NCBI RefSeq assembly: GCF_018860915.1
Contig: NZ_JAHKQD010000016.1
Coordinates: 1-38,502 of the forward strand
Direction of reading: 5' to 3'
DNA length: 38,502 bases
DNA from: Colwellia sp. C2M11
Lineage (GTDB): Bacteria > Pseudomonadota > Gammaproteobacteria > Enterobacterales > Alteromonadaceae
Shown: positions 23,838 to 33,136 of the stretch, piece by piece
Layout: each line of letters opens with the position of its first letter
Position numbering within the stretch: position 1 is the first letter of the stretch
Translations under genes and position numbers: made by a program
The notes under the pieces: model-generated
Told to the model about the DNA's origin: nothing
What the model saw: the letters and a program-made list of their open reading frames with translations, nothing else
The model's database searches: none

Positions 23838-25070
23838 ATGGATAAACATTTGATTAGCAAAAAAGCCGTTATCGCAATTCTGATATTGCTTCCTGCTTTC
23901 TTATCAGGTTGCGTAACACAGAACTACGAAAATGATGATACACCTGTGGTCCAAAACCAAGCTAATACGGATGATATGGCTGCAACACGTATTTCGTTAG
24001 GTCTAGGTTATCTGAAAATGGGTAATATGCCTCAAGCTAAGCAGAATTTAGAAAAAGCAAAAAACTTTGCTCCTAATATGGTGCAAGTATATACCGCATT
24101 TGCGCATTATTATGAAACGGTTGGTGAGCATAAGTTAACCATTTCATCCTATGAAAAGGCATTATCAATAAAAAGTGATGATGCTGATACGCTAAATAAC
24201 TATGGTGTTTATCTTTGTAGGCAAGATCGGATTGAAGAAGCTGAAAAACAGTTTTTAAAAGCAATTGCCGTACCTAGTTACCTTTTAGTGGCTAAAAGTT
24301 ATGAAAATTTATCATCATGTTTTTTACAAAATGATGATTTTATTAAAGCTGAAATGTATTTACAAAAAGCAATTTTACACAGCCCTAGTAGCTCATCGAT
24401 ATTATTCCAAATGATACGATTGCAATATGCTATGGGAGACTATAAGCAAGCTAAATCATTTAATCAGCGTTTCGAAAAAGTCACCCGTCGTTTTACTGCT
24501 CAGTTTTTAGCCTTGTCTTATAAAGTGCACTATAAACTTGGTGAGCGAAGCACGGCAAAAAATTACGGCACTATGTTAGTAAAAATGTTTCCTCAATCAT
24601 GGGAAGCACAACAATATTTACTTAATGAGTTAGCATCGATAGAAGCGGATAATCTGGCTAAAAGATATGCAGCCTTAAAAGCAGCTAATATGCTGAATAA
24701 GTCTAAGAAACGTATAGTAAAGTTGTCACCTAAAAAAAATAAAAAAAGTGGGACTCAAACACCGCAACAAGTTGTTGCTGAAAAAGAAGTTAATAGAGTA
24801 CACTTATCTGCACTTACCCCAAATCGGGTAAAAGAATTAAAAACCGCAGAAAATCCTGTTGTCATTCAGGAAGAACCAAAGTCTGCAACACCAGAGCAGT
24901 CTAAAAAGTTGCCAAGTTTCCATGTCGTTGAAAAAGGCGATACTTTGTATAGTATTTCAATGAAATATAATATAAAAATTGAAACGTTGCGTCTATGGAA
25001 TAATATTAGTGAAAAACTTTATATTAAAGATATAATTTTTTTGGAAGATCCAAAGTTGGTAAATCAGTAG
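23838..25070 (+). CDS. pilF: PilF/PilW-like TPR lipoprotein with C-terminal LysM domain
   Basis: PilF (PilW) is the outer-membrane pilotin that helps the PilQ secretin of type IV pili assemble. The product has a lipoprotein signal with lipobox LSGC and Cys25, then TPR repeats at about 50-260 (LGLGYLKMGNMPQAKQNLEKA and YEKALSIKSDDADTLNNYGVY are clear units). Usual PilF is about 250 residues. Here 410 residues include a basic, low-complexity linker (about 280-355) and a LysM domain at about 361-405 (FHVVEKGDTLYSISMKYNI). LysM binds peptidoglycan glycan chains. The locus rlmN-pilF-rodZ-ispG is the classic home of pilF, which supports the name. It abuts rodZ with no gap. Confidence 0.88.
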   Translation: MDKHLISKKAVIAILILLPAFLSGCVTQNYENDDTPVVQNQANTDDMAATRISLGLGYLKMGNMPQAKQNLEKAKNFAPNMVQVYTAFAHYYETVGEHKLTISSYEKALSIKSDDADTLNNYGVYLCRQDRIEEAEKQFLKAIAVPSYLLVAKSYENLSSCFLQNDDFIKAEMYLQKAILHSPSSSSILFQMIRLQYAMGDYKQAKSFNQRFEKVTRRFTAQFLALSYKVHYKLGERSTAKNYGTMLVKMFPQSWEAQQYLLNELASIEADNLAKRYAALKAANMLNKSKKRIVKLSPKKNKKSGTQTPQQVVAEKEVNRVHLSALTPNRVKELKTAENPVVIQEEPKSATPEQSKKLPSFHVVEKGDTLYSISMKYNIKIETLRLWNNISEKLYIKDIIFLEDPKLVNQ

Positions 25071-26087
25071 ATGAGTGAAAAAATAATAGACGCAGTTGAT
25101 AATAATCAACTTGATGAACTTAATGAAGATATGGAAATGATTGGTCCAGGCCAAATATTGAGTGAAGCAAGAGAAAAAGCATCGTTTACTGTGGAGTATG
25201 TTGCTAATACCTTGAATTTCAAGGTTAAGTTAGTAGAGAGTATTGAGCGAGATATATTCGATAATAAATTACCAGCCACTTATAATCGCGGTTACCTGCG
25301 AAGTTATGCCAAACTTGTTAATGTTGATGTAAGTGAAGTACTCAGTGCTTATGACATGCTTGGCGTTGCCGAAGTTCAGCGAAGTGAAATGCAAAGTTTT
25401 TCTAACTTAACCGAGAAACAAGCAGAGCATAGTCGGATAATGTGGCTGAGTTACATTATTGCTGCGATTTTGTTTGGTTTAATGATAATGTGGTGGTTAC
25501 AAGAGCCAAAGCAGGGTGTAGACGAAAATATTGTTAATGAAAGCCTTGTCACAATTCCTACTAGCGAAACAGTTAATCAAGACGGTAATATTGAAGAGAG
25601 TAATGCTGATAAAGCGAGTGCTGAATTAAATGATGCGTCGAAAAGTGACTCAGTACCAAACGATATTATAGAAATCATCTCCGAAGATGAAAGTATCCCG
25701 CAAGAAAATGCAGATTCGATTATAAACAATCCAAGCCCCGTAGAAACTCAAGTTAGCACAGTAGAGGATACCACTTCAGAAGAGTTAACTAATACTGCTC
25801 CTGTATTAGCGCTTGATGAAAACCTTGAAGAAAGTGTCGCAATCGACACCGCTATATTTACTTTCTCAGGTGATTGTTGGGTTAATATTTTTGATGCAAA
25901 TGGCGATCGTATTGCTTGGGGGGTTAAAAAATCCGGTTATGTAATGACGGTTACAGGTCAAGCACCGTTAAAGATTACTTTGGGGAAACCCGAATTAGCT
26001 GAGATTGAATTTAATGGTCAGGCTGTCGACTTGTCTGAGTTTAATGCGGGTAATATTGCTAAATTTACCTTACCGCTAACGTTATAA
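25071..26087 (+). CDS. rodZ: Cytoskeletal cell-shape protein RodZ
   Basis: RodZ links MreB filaments to the cell-wall synthesis complex. The 338-residue product has an N-terminal Xre-type helix-turn-helix (about 27-95; GQILSEAREKASFTVEYVA), a single membrane helix at about 123-143, an acidic and low-complexity periplasmic linker (about 145-260) and a C-terminal DUF4115 beta domain (about 262-335; FTFSGDCWVNIFDANGDRIAWG). It starts on the base after the pilF stop, so translation is coupled. There is 25-base spacing to ispG. Confidence 0.95.
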   Translation: MSEKIIDAVDNNQLDELNEDMEMIGPGQILSEAREKASFTVEYVANTLNFKVKLVESIERDIFDNKLPATYNRGYLRSYAKLVNVDVSEVLSAYDMLGVAEVQRSEMQSFSNLTEKQAEHSRIMWLSYIIAAILFGLMIMWWLQEPKQGVDENIVNESLVTIPTSETVNQDGNIEESNADKASAELNDASKSDSVPNDIIEIISEDESIPQENADSIINNPSPVETQVSTVEDTTSEELTNTAPVLALDENLEESVAIDTAIFTFSGDCWVNIFDANGDRIAWGVKKSGYVMTVTGQAPLKITLGKPELAEIEFNGQAVDLSEFNAGNIAKFTLPLTL

Positions 26088-26112
26088 ATTGTTTGTTAGA
26101 TAAGTTTAAAAT

Positions 26113-27243
26113 ATGTTTAAAGAATCACCTATTATTCGCCGGAAATCACGTCAAATTATGGTAGGCAATGTACCTGTTGGTGGCGATGCACCAATAACTG
26201 TACAGTCTATGACTAATACTGAAACGACTGATGTTACCGCTACCGTAGCTCAGATAAAATCGCTTGAAGCTGTCGGGGCCGATATTGTCCGGGTTAGTGT
26301 GCCAACCATGGATGCAGCTGAAGCCTTTCGTGAAATAAAAAAACAAGTGAATGTGCCACTCGTGACAGATATTCACTTTGATTATAGAATTGCATTAAAA
26401 GTTGCTGAATATGGCGCAGACTGCCTACGTATTAATCCTGGGAATATAGGTCGAGAAGATCGTGTTCGTAGTGTTGTAGAGTGTGCCCGTGATAATAATA
26501 TACCAATTCGTATTGGTGTAAATGGCGGCTCTTTAGAAAAAGATATCCAAGAAAAGTACACTGAGCCAACACCTGAAGCACTACTTGAATCGGCCATGCG
26601 ACATGTCGATATTCTAGACCGACTTAACTTTGATCAGTTTAAAGTGAGTGTGAAGGCTTCAGACGTATTCCTCGCGGTTGAGTCATATAAATTATTAGCT
26701 AAACAAATTGATAACCCACTACACCTAGGCATTACTGAAGCTGGCGGTTTACGCTCGGGCTCAGTAAAATCGTCAGTTGGCTTAGGTTTATTATTAGCAC
26801 AAGGTATCGGTGATACTTTACGTATTTCCTTAGCTGCTGATCCTATTGAAGAGATTAAAGTGGGATTTGATATTTTAAAATCCTTAAAACTACGCAGTAG
26901 AGGTATTAATTTAATTGCATGCCCTAGCTGTTCTCGTCAAGAGTTTGATGTAGTTGCTACTGTGAATGCTTTAGAGCAACGTATTGAAGATATTATGACT
27001 CCGATGGATGTTTCTATAATCGGCTGTATTGTTAATGGCCCCGGTGAAGCAATGGTATCTGACTTAGGATTAACAGGCAGTAGTAAGAAAAGTGGTTATT
27101 ATCTTGATGGTATTCGCCAAAAAGAACGCTTTGATAATGGCAACTTAGTTGATCAATTAGAGCAACGTATTCGCGCTAAAGCGAAAGCAATGGATGAACG
27201 TTTAGCTCAAAATAATCAAATTGATTTTAAAGCGCTCGATTAA
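26113..27243 (+). CDS. ispG: 4-hydroxy-3-methylbut-2-enyl-diphosphate synthase (IspG/GcpE)
   Basis: IspG carries out the penultimate step of the MEP isoprenoid pathway, reducing MEcPP to HMBPP with electrons from flavodoxin or ferredoxin. The 376-residue length fits the bacterial short form. The 4Fe-4S ligands are Cys270 and Cys273 in CPSCSRQEF and Cys305 in [12 protein letters not shown], with Glu312 as the fourth ligand. The N-terminal TIM-barrel phrases ([12 protein letters not shown] at 30-41, [10 protein letters not shown] near 86) are intact. It lies between rodZ and hisS as in E. coli. Confidence 0.97.
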   Translation: MFKESPIIRRKSRQIMVGNVPVGGDAPITVQSMTNTETTDVTATVAQIKSLEAVGADIVRVSVPTMDAAEAFREIKKQVNVPLVTDIHFDYRIALKVAEYGADCLRINPGNIGREDRVRSVVECARDNNIPIRIGVNGGSLEKDIQEKYTEPTPEALLESAMRHVDILDRLNFDQFKVSVKASDVFLAVESYKLLAKQIDNPLHLGITEAGGLRSGSVKSSVGLGLLLAQGIGDTLRISLAADPIEEIKVGFDILKSLKLRSRGINLIACPSCSRQEFDVVATVNALEQRIEDIMTPMDVSIIGCIVNGPGEAMVSDLGLTGSSKKSGYYLDGIRQKERFDNGNLVDQLEQRIRAKAKAMDERLAQNNQIDFKALD

Positions 27244-27296
27244 GAGTGTTATTCTTCGATTTGAGAATGAGTATATATTCGAGATTATATATTCGC

Positions 27297-27302
27297 TATA
27301 AT
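27297..27302 (+). promoter_or_regulatory. -10 box of a hisS promoter with G+C-rich discriminator
   Basis: TATAAT followed directly by GCGCGC lies about 52 bases before the hisS start. The -35 region is A/T-rich and has no good hexamer. This implies an internal promoter for hisS-yfgM-bamB apart from read-through from ispG. Confidence 0.55.
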
Positions 27303-27353
27303 GCGCGCTGCGTAAAATTAATGTTTTTTTAAGAATAAAGAGAGATACGATAA

Positions 27354-28634
27354 GTGGCTAAAAATAAAGCGCTACAAGCAGTTAGAGGTATGAACGATTG
27401 CTTGCCAAGTGAAACGAATGTTTGGCAAATGGTAGAGGATATACTGCGCAGAGTCGCGAGTAATTACGGTTTTGCTGAAATTCGTATGCCAATTGTTGAA
27501 TCAACAGCACTATTTAAACGCTCTATTGGTGAAGTAACCGATATAGTTGAAAAAGAAATGTACACCTTTGAAGACCGTAATGGCGACAGCCTGACACTAC
27601 GTCCTGAAGGAACAGCAAGTTGTATACGTGCAGCAAATCAACATGGACTTTTATATAACCAAGAGCAACGCTTATGGTATATGGGGCCGATGTTTCGACA
27701 TGAAAGACCACAAAAAGGGCGTTACCGTCAATTTCATCAATTTGGTCTGGAAGCGTTTGGTATTGCCACTCCTGATATTGACGCAGAAATTATTTTACTA
27801 ACTTCTCGCTTATGGCGGGAACTTGGCATCAATGAATTTGTCACACTAGAGTTGAATTCATTAGGTAGCAATGACGAACGAGCGAATTATAGAGATGCAT
27901 TAGTTAGTTATTTAACTGAACGTGAAGAGTTATTAGATGATGACTCGAAACGTCGCATGCACACGAATCCATTAAGAGTATTAGATAGTAAAAATCCACA
28001 AGTGCAAGAAGCGTTGGCTGATGCACCTAAATTATCTGATTATTTTGGCGAAGAAACACAGGCACATTTTGACAGCCTTTGCCAAAGATTAGATGCAGCC
28101 GGTATTAACTATGTATTGAATGAGCGTTTAGTGCGTGGATTAGATTATTATAATCGTACCGTTTTCGAATGGGTTACCACAAGTTTAGGCGCTCAGGGTA
28201 CTATTTGTGCCGGTGGACGTTATGATGGTTTAGTAGAACAATTAGGTGGTAAAGCAACACCAGGTTTTGGTTTTGCATTAGGTATTGAACGCTTAGTATT
28301 AATGTTAACTAATACAGAAGTTGCCGCTAATGCTCGGCCACAAGTCGATGCATATGTCGTTATTTTAGGTGATGATGCGCAAATTAAAGCAAATGAGCTT
28401 GCTGAGCAATGGCGTGATCAAGTGCCAAATATTCGTTTGCAATGTCATTGTGGTGGCGGCAATATGAAGAAACAATTGAAGCGCGCTGATAAATCAGGTG
28501 CTCAAATCGCGTTAATTTTAGGTGAAGATGAAATAGCACAACAAAGTGTTATGGTTAAATATTTACGCGGACAACAAGAACAACAAAACGTGGATTTTGA
28601 AAAAATTCCTAGTTTGTTAAGTGATCTAATTTAA
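27354..28634 (+). CDS. hisS: Histidyl-tRNA synthetase
   Basis: HisS charges tRNA-His in the cytoplasm as a class II synthetase dimer. The 426-residue product starts at GTG, giving [15 protein letters not shown], which aligns with the enteric N-terminus. Motif 2 ([19 protein letters not shown], about 112-130), the histidine-binding [13 protein letters not shown] near 259 and motif 3 ([15 protein letters not shown] near 303) are intact. The C-terminal anticodon-binding domain is about 330-420. AGAGAGA lies about 10 bases before the GTG. It leads yfgM and bamB with short gaps. Confidence 0.97.
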   Translation: MAKNKALQAVRGMNDCLPSETNVWQMVEDILRRVASNYGFAEIRMPIVESTALFKRSIGEVTDIVEKEMYTFEDRNGDSLTLRPEGTASCIRAANQHGLLYNQEQRLWYMGPMFRHERPQKGRYRQFHQFGLEAFGIATPDIDAEIILLTSRLWRELGINEFVTLELNSLGSNDERANYRDALVSYLTEREELLDDDSKRRMHTNPLRVLDSKNPQVQEALADAPKLSDYFGEETQAHFDSLCQRLDAAGINYVLNERLVRGLDYYNRTVFEWVTTSLGAQGTICAGGRYDGLVEQLGGKATPGFGFALGIERLVLMLTNTEVAANARPQVDAYVVILGDDAQIKANELAEQWRDQVPNIRLQCHCGGGNMKKQLKRADKSGAQIALILGEDEIAQQSVMVKYLRGQQEQQNVDFEKIPSLLSDLI

Positions 28635-28656
28635 AAGTTTTAGTCAAGGTGATGTA

Positions 28657-29313
28657 GTGGAAATTTATCAAACAGAAGAGCAACAAGTAGAAGCTATTAA
28701 AGGCTATTGGGAAAAGAACGGCAATATGATTATTGTCGGTATTGCCCTTGGTTTTGCTGGCTTTATTGGTTTTAACTTTTATAAAGATGGCAAGCTTGAA
28801 GATGAGCTAGCAACTTCTGATAGCTATCAAGCATTAATGGAAGAAAGCACTAAAGATAAGGCTGCATTTGCAGAAAATGCGACAAAATTTATTAGTGAAA
28901 ATTCAGCCACAAGCTATGCATCGTTAACTGCTTTAGCATTAGCGAAAGAGGCGGCAGAGCAAAAAGATTGGCAAAGTGCTCAAATTCAACTGTCAATCGC
29001 AGTGGATAAAGCACCAAGTGATGGTATCAAAGGTATTGCAAGTGTACGTTTAGCGCGTGTGCAAATTCAACAAGAGCAGTTTGATCAAGCTTTAGCAACC
29101 TTAAGTAAGCCTATCCCTGAGTCTTTTACAGCAGCTGTTGAAGAAATAAAGGGCGATATTTATTTATTACAAAATAAAACAGAATTAGCACTTAATGCTT
29201 ATCAACTTGCTATTGCTTCTGATGGTTTAGCTACGAGTCCAAATTTACAAATGAAAGTAGATGATTTAGCGACAACCGTTAATTTAACCACTACAGTTCC
29301 TGTTGCTAAGTAA
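28657..29313 (+). CDS. yfgM: Membrane-anchored TPR-like protein YfgM
   Basis: YfgM is an ancillary SecYEG translocon subunit in enterics that works with PpiD. The 218-residue product has a cytoplasmic N-terminus (about 1-22), one membrane helix at about 23-42 and a periplasmic helical TPR-like domain (TPR_21/DUF2133 type). The order hisS-yfgM-bamB is conserved. The start is GTG, supported by AAGGTG 8 bases upstream. It is 14 bases from bamB. Confidence 0.93.
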   Translation: MEIYQTEEQQVEAIKGYWEKNGNMIIVGIALGFAGFIGFNFYKDGKLEDELATSDSYQALMEESTKDKAAFAENATKFISENSATSYASLTALALAKEAAEQKDWQSAQIQLSIAVDKAPSDGIKGIASVRLARVQIQQEQFDQALATLSKPIPESFTAAVEEIKGDIYLLQNKTELALNAYQLAIASDGLATSPNLQMKVDDLATTVNLTTTVPVAK

Positions 29314-29327
29314 AATAAGGTCATTTA

Positions 29328-30575
29328 ATGCTTTTTTCTAAAAAACAAACAAGTAATGGTTTACTCGGTAAATACGCAAAAGTATTTTCTGTGTTTTTGC
29401 TCTCTAGCACTTTATTTGCATGCTCTTCTACTGATGAAGATACCAGTGATTTACCTGCCGAGTTAACAGAGATCGAACAAAGTTTTGAACCTAACGTGTT
29501 GTGGGAAGAAAGTGTTGGTGACGGAAGTGGTGATTACTTTTCACGCCTTAAACCTGTGGTTGCCTATGGCAAAGTCTATAGTGCGAGTCGTGAGGGTGAT
29601 GTTATTGCTTTCGATCCTAAAACAGGTAAAGAGCTTTGGGAAACTGATTTAAGTGATATTAATAACGAGCGCAGTTTTTGGGATAGTAGAGTCCCAGCGC
29701 TACTTTCTGGTGGCCCAGCCGCAGGTTTAGATAAAATCTTTATTGGTAGTGAAAATGGTAAAGTATACGCCTTAGATGCACTAACCGGTAAAGTGTTGTG
29801 GGATGCTAATATCAAAGGTGAGGTTATTAATACGCCTGCTGTTGATTCTGGTGTTGTGATTGTTAATACATCTTCAGGTATTTTAAAAGCCTTAAACTCT
29901 GATACGGGTGAAGAATTATGGAAAGTGGAGCAAGATGTACCAGCATTAACATTACGTGGTATTAGCGCACCAGTTATTGCTTCTGGTGGAGTATTAATTG
30001 GCACCAGTAAAGGTGGTGTAAGTGTTTACTTGTTAGATAATGGTCAACAAGGTTGGTCTACAGAAATAGGTGAAGCAACTGGCTCTACAGAGCTTGAGCG
30101 TGTTGTTGATGTTGATTCAACGCCGGTGATTTTTGGTGATAAAGTCTATGCTATATCATCTCGAGGTAACCTAGCAGCAATTGAACTTCAAAGTGGTAGA
30201 TTACTTTGGAAGCGTCAATATTCATCTTACCGTCAATTGTCTATTTACCGTAATACTATTTTCTTAACAAACTTGCGTGGCCATGTTTATGCTATTGATC
30301 GAATTAATGGCATTGAACGTTGGAGTAACTTAGATCTTGAAAACCGTGGTGTAACCGGACCAGCATTCATTGATGACTATGTTATTGTTGGTGATTTTGA
30401 AGGTTACTTACATTGGTTAAATCAGGAAACAGGTAAAATTGTTGCTCGTCATAAAGTTGATAGCAGTGGCTTTAACACTTCACCAACAGTATTTGATAAT
30501 ATCTTGTACACTCAATCACGAGATGGTGATTTGCAAGCCATTGAAACACCAAAGATTATAAAGCCGAGCGAGTAA
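29328..30575 (+). CDS. bamB: Outer membrane protein assembly factor BamB
   Basis: BamB is the lipoprotein beta-propeller of the BAM complex that aids beta-barrel insertion. The 415-residue product has a lipoprotein signal with lipobox LFAC and Cys32. An eight-bladed PQQ-type propeller follows, with the repeated phrases DPKTGKELWETDL, DALTGKVLWDANI and NSDTGEELWKVEQ. AAGGTC precedes the ATG. A terminator at 30633-30674 ends the hisS-yfgM-bamB unit. Confidence 0.96.
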   Translation: MLFSKKQTSNGLLGKYAKVFSVFLLSSTLFACSSTDEDTSDLPAELTEIEQSFEPNVLWEESVGDGSGDYFSRLKPVVAYGKVYSASREGDVIAFDPKTGKELWETDLSDINNERSFWDSRVPALLSGGPAAGLDKIFIGSENGKVYALDALTGKVLWDANIKGEVINTPAVDSGVVIVNTSSGILKALNSDTGEELWKVEQDVPALTLRGISAPVIASGGVLIGTSKGGVSVYLLDNGQQGWSTEIGEATGSTELERVVDVDSTPVIFGDKVYAISSRGNLAAIELQSGRLLWKRQYSSYRQLSIYRNTIFLTNLRGHVYAIDRINGIERWSNLDLENRGVTGPAFIDDYVIVGDFEGYLHWLNQETGKIVARHKVDSSGFNTSPTVFDNILYTQSRDGDLQAIETPKIIKPSE

Positions 30576-30632
30576 ATCAGCTTTAACTAAGCAATCTATT
30601 TTAATTAAAGTAGGGTTGTTTATATGTATACG

Positions 30633-30674
30633 CGGCTCCGGTGCTTTTGCATGTGGGGCCGTTATTTGTTTTTA
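30633..30674 (+). terminator. Terminator after bamB
   Basis: CGGCTCC (30633-30639) pairs with GGGGCCG (30655-30661), one pair being G-T. TGC/GCA around TTTT pair inside the loop, and a T-rich tail (TTATTTGTTTTT) follows. Confidence 0.75.
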
Positions 30675-30741
30675 CGCTCTTAGTTTTAATTAGATCGAAT
30701 CTACTAAAGCTAAGTGACTATTTTTGAATTTTGAGGTTTTC

Positions 30742-32238
30742 ATGCTTCCAGTCGTTGCCCTTGTCGGGCGTCCCAATGTTGGTAAATCAACATTATTTAA
30801 TCGCTTAACGCGTTCTAGAAATGCTTTGGTTGCAGATTACCCCGGTTTAACCCGAGATCGTCAATACGGTAAAGCTGAAGTTGAAGAGCATCCTTTCATT
30901 GTTATTGATACCGGCGGTATTCATGGTGATGAAGAAGGAATTGATGCACTAATGGCTGAGCAGTCATTAATGGCAGTAGAAGAAGCTGATGCTGTATTGT
31001 TTTTAGTTGATGCGCGTGCCGGTTTAACATCTGCAGATTATGGTATTGCTGATTATCTACGTAAAAAAGATAAAAAAATATTTTTAGTGGCTAATAAAGT
31101 TGATGGTATTGATGCTGACTCTGCTGTAGCAGAGTTTTATGCCTTAAGTTTAGGTGAAGAAGTTCATAAAATTGCCGCTGCTCACGGCCGAGGAGTGACT
31201 CAATTATTAACATTGGCACTTACCCCACATATTGAAGAATTAGGTCAACCTAAAGCTGATGGCACAGAGAATGATGAATTTGACAGTTATGCTGATGATG
31301 AGTTCGATGTTGAGTTAACAGAAGAAGAACTAGCAAAGCAGGTTGAAGATGCGCCTAAAGAACACGATACCATTAAACTCGCTATTATTGGTAAACCGAA
31401 CGTAGGTAAGTCAACACTTACTAACCGTATACTCGGTGAAGAACGTGTGGTTGTTTATGATATGCCTGGCACAACACGTGATAGTGTTTATATTCCGATG
31501 GAGCATAATGGCCGTCAATATACATTAATTGATACTGCGGGTATTCGCCGTCGTAAAAATGTAACTGACGTCGTTGAAAAGTTTTCAGTAATAAAAACAT
31601 TACGTGCGATCGAAGATTCTAATGTCTGTTTACTTATTATTGATGCGCGTGAAGGTATTACCGATCAAGATTTAAGTCTGTTAGGCTTTATTTTAGAATC
31701 AGGTCGTTCGTTAGTGCTAGCGGTAAATAAATGGGATGGGTTAGACGATCACGTTAAAGATCGTATTAAAACTGAATTAGATCGTCGTTTAGGTTTTATT
31801 GATTTTGCTAAAATTCATTTTATTTCCGCATTACATGGTACCGGTGTTGGTCATTTATATGAATCAGTTGAAGAAGCCTTTATTAGTGCGACGAAGCGAA
31901 TTTCTACAGCGATGGTAACTAAAATTCTTGATATGGCAGTGTTTGATCATCAACCACCAATGCATAATGGTCGTCGTATTAAGTTAAAGTATGCTCATGC
32001 CGGTGGCTATAATCCGCCTATTATCGTGATTCATGGAAATTTAGCGAAAAAATTACCAAGTTCATATCGTCGTTATTTAATGAATTATTACCGTAAATCT
32101 CTAAAAATAATGGGGACACCTATTCGCATTGAATTTAGAGATACAACAAATCCATTTGCAGGTAAGAAAAAACTTACTTTTACCGAGCAAAAGAAAATGG
32201 CTAGAGCGACTCAAGGTTATAATAAAGATAACAAATAA
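30742..32238 (+). CDS. der: Ribosome assembly GTPase Der (EngA)
   Basis: Der is a double-GTPase needed for 50S subunit maturation. From the ATG at 30742 (498 residues) it begins [17 protein letters not shown], in line with the family. The first G1 motif is residues 9-16 (GRPNVGKS). A highly acidic linker covers about 171-208, and the second G1 is 217-224 (GKPNVGKS) with MPGTTRDS and DTAGIRRRK after it. A KH-like domain is about 385-465, followed by a basic tail. An upstream in-frame TTG at 30724 would add six residues, but GAGG is placed for the ATG. Der sits after bamB as in E. coli. Confidence 0.97.
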   Translation: MLPVVALVGRPNVGKSTLFNRLTRSRNALVADYPGLTRDRQYGKAEVEEHPFIVIDTGGIHGDEEGIDALMAEQSLMAVEEADAVLFLVDARAGLTSADYGIADYLRKKDKKIFLVANKVDGIDADSAVAEFYALSLGEEVHKIAAAHGRGVTQLLTLALTPHIEELGQPKADGTENDEFDSYADDEFDVELTEEELAKQVEDAPKEHDTIKLAIIGKPNVGKSTLTNRILGEERVVVYDMPGTTRDSVYIPMEHNGRQYTLIDTAGIRRRKNVTDVVEKFSVIKTLRAIEDSNVCLLIIDAREGITDQDLSLLGFILESGRSLVLAVNKWDGLDDHVKDRIKTELDRRLGFIDFAKIHFISALHGTGVGHLYESVEEAFISATKRISTAMVTKILDMAVFDHQPPMHNGRRIKLKYAHAGGYNPPIIVIHGNLAKKLPSSYRRYLMNYYRKSLKIMGTPIRIEFRDTTNPFAGKKKLTFTEQKKMARATQGYNKDNK

Positions 32239-32248
32239 TGAGTTAAAT

Positions 32249-32281
32249 AAGGGCGTTTTTCTTTTTTGAAAACCGCCCTTG
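32249..32281 (+). terminator. Likely terminator after der
   Basis: AAGGGCG-TTTTTC pairs with GAAAA-CCGCCCTT (one mismatch). The tail after the stem is only weakly T-rich (GTTAATAC), so efficiency is uncertain. Confidence 0.5.
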
Positions 32282-32386
32282 TTAATACATAATTTAAGAG
32301 TTTACTTAAGAATAGTTATCCATTTTCATTGCTTTTAATTTATTCTTTGACTAGGGTGATTAGATACACTAAAAAAATTCACATTT

Positions 32387-33064
32387 ATGTCTAACAAACC
32401 TTCAAATATTGATACCAGTACTCGTTTAGATCGGAATTTAGCATTACTTCATGCTGGTTCGACGGTTAATATTGATATTTCTACGCCTGCAGGGCAACGT
32501 GCTAAATTTAGAACAACTTTTATTGGTTATCTTCCAGGAAAATATGTATTAATACAATTTCCTGAATCGAGTAAACTTGGAAAGTTTTCTCAGCATATAG
32601 TACAAGGTACTGCTGTTACTGTGAGAGGGCTAATTGAAGGTCATGAAGGTGTTGTGGTTGCTTTTCTTAGTACTATTAAACAAACCTTACAAATGCCATC
32701 TCGTATTATGGTGTTAGACTTTCCCCGAACAGTGGGTTTACAAAACCTGCGCTCATCTATTCGCATAGAAACCCAAATCCCCGCTAAAGTCAAAATAGAT
32801 GAAGATTATTGGCAAGCAACGATAGAAAATTTATCTAGCAAAGGTTGTCAGTTAAATATTATGAATGGTGAGAAGTTGGTTTTATCTGATAAAAAAGATA
32901 TTCAAATTGTCATCGAAGAAGAACAAGCCTTAGATAATTTTAAGTTAAATGGCTCTGTGTGTAATTTGAAACAGCATAATGACGGTATTACTTTTGGGGT
33001 AAAATTTGAGGAGAAAAGTGAGGAACAAGTTCGTCAATTATTATTAACCACAATGACCTCATAA
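32387..33064 (+). CDS. YcgR-like PilZ-domain c-di-GMP-binding protein
   Basis: The 225-residue soluble protein has a YcgR-N/PilZN-type beta domain at about 25-105 and a PilZ domain at about 118-222. The c-di-GMP-binding residues are present: RxxxR as Arg122 and Arg126 (RSSIR), and the D/NxSxxG motif as NLSSKG at 148-153. It should therefore bind c-di-GMP and act as a motility or surface-lifestyle effector. YcgR in enterics brakes the flagellar motor; whether that is its role here is not shown. It stands alone between der and the convergent xseA, with no flagellar or pilus gene beside it. It lacks a clear ribosome site. Confidence 0.88.
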   Translation: MSNKPSNIDTSTRLDRNLALLHAGSTVNIDISTPAGQRAKFRTTFIGYLPGKYVLIQFPESSKLGKFSQHIVQGTAVTVRGLIEGHEGVVVAFLSTIKQTLQMPSRIMVLDFPRTVGLQNLRSSIRIETQIPAKVKIDEDYWQATIENLSSKGCQLNIMNGEKLVLSDKKDIQIVIEEEQALDNFKLNGSVCNLKQHNDGITFGVKFEEKSEEQVRQLLLTTMTS

Positions 33065-33136
33065 CACTAACAGCAGAGCTCTTTTAAAATAAAACACACT
33101 TTCTTTAAGTGATTTATTTTGTTTAAGCTCATTCGC

